Source: Vibrio splendidus
Lineage (GTDB): Bacteria; Pseudomonadota; Gammaproteobacteria; Enterobacterales; Vibrionaceae
Reading direction: 5' to 3'
DNA length: 64,000 bases
Assembly (NCBI RefSeq): GCF_003345295.1
Contig: NZ_CP031055.1
Span: 2,976,001 to 3,040,000, forward strand
The number at the start of each line of letters is the position of its first letter. Position 1 is the first letter of the stretch. The translations under genes and the position numbers were made by a program. This document shows, piece by piece, positions 45,880 through 64,000 of the stretch. Below the pieces are notes generated by a model. That model worked only from the letters and a program-made list of their open reading frames with translations, made no database searches and was not told the origin of the DNA.

Positions 45880-45972
45880 AATTTTAAAATTCGGAAAGCT
45901 TATCTAAAAGTTATTTCTCTTCAAACGCATTCAAGGTCTGTCTTTGAGTCCACAAAACCCCTTGGGTGTTGT

Positions 45973-48865
<2,893 letters not shown>

Positions 48866-49235
48866 ATACAACCCGAAAGGGTCTTAGTGTATGGCAACTA
48901 ACCAAGGTTTTTGGTTGTCATCAAGAAGGGTTAATTCTCAATGACTGTTTGCCGGACTCAATTGTGAATCAATGTAAACATTGATTCGAATACAAGACAC
49001 TTGAATGTGTTTGTTGTGTTTATCTAATGAAAGATAAACATTGAGAACTTTTAAATTTGATTGAATTACTCGTAAGTAATCAAATCAGTCAGCTTTCCAA
49101 ATTGTTAAAGAGCATGAGACTTTAAGAACCAGTGTTCTAAAATTCACATTTTCTAAAGACTCTCAGGGTCAAACATACCAACCAGCGACAAAAGAAGTGG
49201 TTTGGACATTTTAATAACCAAGAATATTTAGAGAA
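48866..49235 (-). other. 16S-23S spacer of operon 1, part distal to the tRNAs
   Basis: This 370-nt transcribed spacer contains a boxA-like GCTCTTTAACAA at 49102-49113 (minus strand), the NusB/S10 antitermination signal, and inverted segments that would form the 23S processing stem. No gene is seen. Confidence 0.7.
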
Positions 49236-49311
49236 TGGTGGGCGATACCGGGCTCGAACCAGTGACCCCCTGCTTGTAAGGCAGGTGCTCTCCCAACTGA
49301 GCTAATCGCCC
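49236..49311 (-). tRNA. tRNA-Val (TAC)
   Basis: A 76-nt cloverleaf with encoded CCA in the 16S-23S spacer; acceptor GGGCGAT/ATCGCCC; anticodon loop TTACAAG gives TAC. Confidence 0.97.
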
Positions 49312-49343
49312 ACGATAGTTTTAATTCCTTCGCGGAGAAAGAA

Positions 49344-49419
49344 TGGTGGGTCGTGCAGGATTCGAACCTGCGACCAATTGATTAAAAGTCAACTGCTCTA
49401 CCAACTGAGCTAACGACCC
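49344..49419 (-). tRNA. tRNA-Lys (TTT)
   Basis: A 76-nt cloverleaf with encoded CCA in the spacer; acceptor GGGTCGT/ACGACCC; anticodon loop CTTTTAA gives TTT. Confidence 0.97.
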
Positions 49420-49421
49420 AA

Positions 49422-49497
49422 TGGTATCCCGTAGGGGAGTCGAACCCCTGTTACCGCCGTGAAAGGGCGGTGTCCTAGGCCTCTAGACGAACGGGAC
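49422..49497 (-). tRNA. tRNA-Glu (TTC)
   Basis: A 76-nt cloverleaf with encoded CCA, closest to 16S; acceptor GTCCCGT/ACGGGAT; anticodon loop TTTCAC gives TTC. Only 2 bp separate it from tRNA-Lys. Confidence 0.97.
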
Positions 49498-49587
49498 ACT
49501 GGATATTGAAGAACTTGGGAGTTCTTCGTCTCTTTACTTTTCTAAACCTAATCAATCTGTGTGGACACTCATCGTGGTATCTTCGTA

Positions 49588-51142
<1,555 letters not shown>

Positions 51143-51442
51143 AAGATTTTGTGACTCAACGAATACTGACTTCAAAACTAATATTCATGTAAACATGAAC
51201 ATGTAATTCTAAAGCTATTACCATTCCAACAGAATGGTAATGAATTGACTGTGCCAAAATTAAGTAAACTTAACTTTGTATTGGTCACTCAGTTCATTGA
51301 AATCAAGTTTGTTACCGAAGTAACTGTTTTATCCAAAGGATAAAACGTTTTGATATTCATCAACGAGTGCCCACACAGATTGATAGGTTTAAATTGTTAA
51401 AGAGCTTTGCTTTCAGTGCCTTAGCACGTAAGCAGGACGCGT
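51143..51442 (-). other. rRNA leader of operon 1 with boxA
   Basis: A 300-nt transcribed leader without a gene. GCTCTTTAACAA (boxA, 51394-51405 on the minus strand) lies about 40 nt after the promoter, and the remainder pairs with the spacer to make the 16S processing stem. Confidence 0.75.
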
Positions 51443-51470
51443 ATAATACGCTTTCCACTTTGAAAGTCAA
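51443..51470 (-). promoter_or_regulatory. rRNA promoter of operon 1
   Basis: On the minus strand TTGACT, a 16-bp spacer, TATTAT and the discriminator ACGCGTCC. AT-rich sequence just upstream could be an UP element. The 16-bp spacer and GC discriminator are those of ppGpp-sensitive rrn P1 promoters. Confidence 0.85.
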
Positions 51471-51504
51471 CATAAAACTCTAAGAAAACTTAGAACTCTA
51501 TGGT

Positions 51505-51530
51505 GACTTGTCTATTAAATAGACAAAGTC
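51505..51530 (-). other. Hairpin between 5S of operon 2 and promoter of operon 1
   Basis: GACTT-GTCTATT pairs with AATAGAC-AAAGTC around a single base, with one bulged T. No T tract follows, so it is a poor terminator and may be a processing stem. The same 26-nt element recurs in the other two inter-operon gaps. Confidence 0.6.
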
Positions 51531-51539
51531 GAAATTAAA

Positions 51540-51657
51540 GCCTGGCGATGTCCTACTCTCACATGGGGAAACCCCACACTACCATCGGCGCTATTGTGTT
51601 TCACTTCTGAGTTCGGCATGGAATCAGGTGGGTCCACAATGCTATGGTCGCCAAGCA
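51540..51657 (-). rRNA. 5S rRNA, operon 2
   Basis: 118 bp, identical to the operon 1 copy. No tRNA follows it; the next operon's promoter is 69 bp away. Confidence 0.95.
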
Positions 51658-51750
51658 AATTTTAAAATTCGGAAAGCTTATCTAAAAGTTATTTCTCTTC
51701 AAACGCATTCAAGGTCTGTCTTTGAGTCCACAAAACCCCTTGGGTGTTGT

Positions 51751-54644
<2,894 letters not shown>

Positions 54645-54944
54645 ATACAACCCGAAAGGGTCTTAGCGTATGGCAACTAACCAAGGTTTTTGGTTGTCAT
54701 CAAGAAGGGTTAATTCTTGATAACTGTTTGCCGGACTCAATTGTGAATCAAACTTTAGTTTGATTCGAATACAAGACACTTGAATGTGTTTGTTGTGTTT
54801 ATCTAATGAAAGATAAACATTGAGAACTTTTAAATTTGATTGAATTACTCGTAAGTAATCAATCAGTCAGCTTTCCAAATTGTTAAAGAGCTAGATTTCT
54901 TTCGAAACCATTTTTAAATATTTTCAGATAAAAACACTTAAAGA
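54645..54944 (-). other. 16S-23S spacer of operon 2, part distal to the tRNAs
   Basis: A 300-nt transcribed spacer with boxA-like GCTCTTTAACAA at 54880-54891 and processing-stem segments. It resembles operon 3 more than operon 1 near 54715-54765 (for example AACTTTAGTT where operon 1 has TGTAAACA). No gene is seen. Confidence 0.7.
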
Positions 54945-55020
54945 TGGTGGAGCTATGCGGGATCGAACCGCAGACCTCCTGCGTGCAAGGCAGGCGCTCT
55001 CCCAGCTGAGCTATAGCCCC
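54945..55020 (-). tRNA. tRNA-Ala (TGC)
   Basis: A 76-nt cloverleaf with encoded CCA in the spacer of operon 2; anticodon loop TTGCACG gives TGC. Confidence 0.97.
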
Positions 55021-55041
55021 ATCTTTGTATCTAGTCGATAT

Positions 55042-55118
55042 TGGTGGGTCTGAGTGGACTCGAACCACCGACCTCCCGCTTATCAGGCGAGCGCTCTAAC
55101 CAGCTGAGCTACAGACCC
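55042..55118 (-). tRNA. tRNA-Ile (GAT)
   Basis: A 77-nt cloverleaf with encoded CCA; acceptor GGGTCTG/CAGACCC; anticodon loop TGATAAG gives GAT. With tRNA-Ala it forms the classic Ile-Ala spacer pair. Confidence 0.97.
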
Positions 55119-55185
55119 AATATCGTCTCTTTTACTTTCTAAACCTAATCAATCTGTGTGGACACTCATCGTGACTATCTTCGTA

Positions 55186-56740
<1,555 letters not shown>

Positions 56741-57057
56741 AAGATTTTGTGACTCAACGAATACTGACTTCAAAACTAATATTCATGTAAACATGAACAT
56801 GTAATTCTAAAGCTATTACCATTCCAACAGAATGGTAATGAATTGACTGTGCCAAAATTAAGTAAACTTAACTTTGTATTGGTCACTCAGTTCATTGAAA
56901 TCAAGTTTGTTACCGAAGTAACTGTTTTATCCAAAGGATAAAACGTTTTGATATTCATCAACGAGTGCCCACACAGATTGATAGGTTTAAATTGTTAAAG
57001 AGCGTGTTCTCTAAAAAGAGAACGCTTTCAGTGCCTTAGCACGTAAGCAGGACGCGT
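56741..57057 (-). other. rRNA leader of operon 2 with boxA and an extra hairpin
   Basis: A transcribed leader without a gene. boxA GCTCTTTAACAA is at 56992-57003. Just before it in transcription, 57003-57026, a short insertion relative to operons 1 and 3 forms the stem GTTCTC/GAGAAC. Confidence 0.7.
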
Positions 57058-57085
57058 ATAATACGCTTTCCACTTTGAAAGTCAA
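57058..57085 (-). promoter_or_regulatory. rRNA promoter of operon 2
   Basis: Same as in operon 1: TTGACT, 16 bp, TATTAT and the ACGCGTCC discriminator. Confidence 0.85.
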
Positions 57086-57118
57086 CATAAAACTCTAAGA
57101 AACTTAGAACTCTATGGT

Positions 57119-57144
57119 GACTTGTCTATTAAATAGACAAAGTC
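57119..57144 (-). other. Hairpin between 5S of operon 3 and promoter of operon 2
   Basis: Second copy of the 26-nt GACTT-GTCTATT inverted element; no T tract follows. Confidence 0.6.
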
Positions 57145-57153
57145 GAAATTAAA

Positions 57154-57271
57154 GCCTGGCGATGTCCTACTCTCACATGGGGAAACCCCACACTACCATC
57201 GGCGCTATTGTGTTTCACTTCTGAGTTCGGCATGGAATCAGGTGGGTCCACAATGCTATGGTCGCCAAGCA
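57154..57271 (-). rRNA. 5S rRNA, operon 3
   Basis: 118 bp, identical to the operon 1 and 2 copies. The 23S-5S spacer just upstream differs slightly (GGTACTTCTGAG where the others have GTCTTTGAG). Confidence 0.95.
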
Positions 57272-57367
57272 AATTTTAAAATTCGGAAAGCTTATTTAAA
57301 AGTTATTTCTCTTCAAACGCATTCAAGGTCTGGTACTTCTGAGTCCACAAAACCCCTTGGGTGTTGT

Positions 57368-60260
<2,893 letters not shown>

Positions 60261-60615
60261 ATACAACCCGAAAGGGTCTTAGCGTATGGCAACTAACCAA
60301 GGTTTTTGGTTGTCATCAAGAAGGGTTAATTCTTGATAACTGTTTGCCGGACTCAATTGTGAATCAAACTTTAGTTTGATTCGAATACAAGACACTTGAA
60401 TGTGTTTGTTGTGTTTATCTAATGAAAGATAAACATTGAGAACTTTTAAATTTGATTGAATTACTCGTAAGTAATCAATCAGTCAGCTTTCCAAATTGTT
60501 AAAGAGCATAAAGCAAAAAGCTTTAATCAATAACTTACGTTATTAATTAAAGCTCTGGCTTTAACTAAATCTAAACCATCAATCTGTGTGGACACTCATC
60601 GTAAGTATCTTCGTA
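60261..60615 (-). other. 16S-23S spacer of operon 3 without tRNA genes
   Basis: 355 nt. boxA-like GCTCTTTAACAA is at 60496-60507. Where the other operons carry tRNAs it has only a short AT-rich stretch with inverted segments AGCTTTAAT / ATTAAAGCT (about 60519-60553). No cloverleaf can be drawn. Confidence 0.8.
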
Positions 60616-62170
<1,555 letters not shown>

Positions 62171-62470
62171 AAGATTTTGTGACTCAACGAATACTGACTT
62201 CAAAACTAATATTCATGTAAACATGAACATGTAATTCTAAAGCTATTACCATTCCAACAGAATGGTAATGAATTGACTGTGCCAAAATTAAGTAAACTTA
62301 ACTTTGTATTGGTCACTCAGTTCATTGAAATCAAGTTTGTTACCGAAGTAACTGTTTTATCCAAAGGATAAAACGTTTTGATATTCATCAACGAGTGCCC
62401 ACACAGATTGATAGGTTTAAATTGTTAAAGAGCTTTGCTTTCAGTGCCTTAGCACGTAAGCAGGACGCGT
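62171..62470 (-). other. rRNA leader of operon 3 with boxA
   Basis: A 300-nt leader matching that of operon 1; boxA GCTCTTTAACAA at 62422-62433. No gene. Confidence 0.75.
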
Positions 62471-62498
62471 ATAATACGCTTTCCACTTTGAAAGTCAA
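62471..62498 (-). promoter_or_regulatory. rRNA promoter of operon 3
   Basis: TTGACT, 16 bp, TATTAT and the ACGCGTCC discriminator, as in the other operons. Confidence 0.85.
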
Positions 62499-62532
62499 CA
62501 TAAAACTCTAAGAAAACTTAGAACTCTATGGT

Positions 62533-62558
62533 GACTTGTCTATTAAATAGACAAAGTC
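62533..62558 (-). other. Hairpin between 5S of operon 4 and promoter of operon 3
   Basis: Third copy of the 26-nt GACTT-GTCTATT inverted element; no T tract follows. Confidence 0.6.
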
Positions 62559-62567
62559 GAAATTAAA

Positions 62568-62685
62568 GCCTGGCGATGTCCTACTCTCACATGGGGAAGC
62601 CCCACACTACCATCGGCGCTATTGTGTTTCACTTCTGAGTTCGGCATGGAATCAGGTGGGTCCACAATGCTATGGTCGCCAAGCA
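62568..62685 (-). rRNA. 5S rRNA, operon 4
   Basis: 118 bp, with one difference from the other copies: GGGGAAGCCCC where they have GGGGAAACCCC (plus strand, about 62599), in a hairpin-loop region. Confidence 0.95.
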
Positions 62686-62778
62686 AATTTTAAAATTCGG
62701 AAAGCTTATCTAAAAGTTATTTCTCTTCAAACGCATTCAAGGTCTGTCTTTGAGTCCACAAAACCCCTTGGGTGTTGT

Positions 62779-64000
<1,222 letters not shown>

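Overview
The window is a stretch of the main chromosome of a gammaproteobacterium of the family Vibrionaceae, most likely a Vibrio. The evidence is the gene order (a CrbS-type sensor kinase near acs, the aroQ-accB-accC cluster, dusB-fis, purH-purD, hupA, hemE, rsd, rpoBC-rplLJAK-nusG-secE-tufB with four tRNAs, coaA, birA-murB), the protein sequences, and at least four head-to-tail rRNA operons. No phage, insertion sequence, CRISPR array or defence island is visible. This is core genome with a rearranging rRNA cluster at its right end. Strain or species identity cannot be fixed from the sequence alone.

Positions 1-8.7 kb form an acetate-use neighbourhood. It holds the 5' part of a solute-symporter/PAS sensor histidine kinase (crbS, running off the left edge), an MFS transporter of the phenylpropionate-permease type, a cyclic-nucleotide/CBS/DUF294 nucleotidyltransferase-like protein with a DnaQ-like exonuclease behind it, and acetyl-CoA synthetase (acs). 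The DUF294 gene contains a perfect 40-bp palindrome inside its reading frame.

Positions 8.8-25.7 kb hold aroQ-accB-accC (shikimate step plus biotin carboxylase of fatty-acid synthesis), prmA, dusB-fis (promoter with a GC-rich discriminator), zntR, purH and purD (a PurR-like operator upstream, a long hairpin repeat between), a YjaH-type lipoprotein, hupA, a CNNM/CBS membrane protein, yjaG, a 2-hydroxyacid dehydrogenase overlapping a uracil-DNA glycosylase, hemE, nudC and rsd. Between hemE and nudC a promoter-like sequence and a strong plus-strand terminator bracket about 70 bp without a gene: a candidate small RNA.

Positions 25.9-40 kb are the transcription/translation block on the minus strand: rpoC, rpoB, rplL, rplJ, rplA, rplK, nusG, secE, tufB and tRNAs Thr(GGT), Gly(TCC), Tyr(GTA), Thr(TGT), with an attenuator between rplL and rpoB, an L10-type leader before rplJ, and a clear stringent-type promoter before the tRNAs. 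Next come coaA, birA/murB (overlapping by 4 nt), a GNAT acetyltransferase and pssA.

From 45.6 kb to the right edge lie four tandem minus-strand rRNA operons (the fourth incomplete). Their spacers differ: Val-Lys-Glu tRNAs in the first, Ala-Ile in the second, none in the third. Only the leftmost operon, last in the direction of transcription, ends with tRNA-Asp and intrinsic terminators. The others run into the next operon's promoter after about 70 bp without a strong terminator. The 23S gene of the second operon is divergent at several places.
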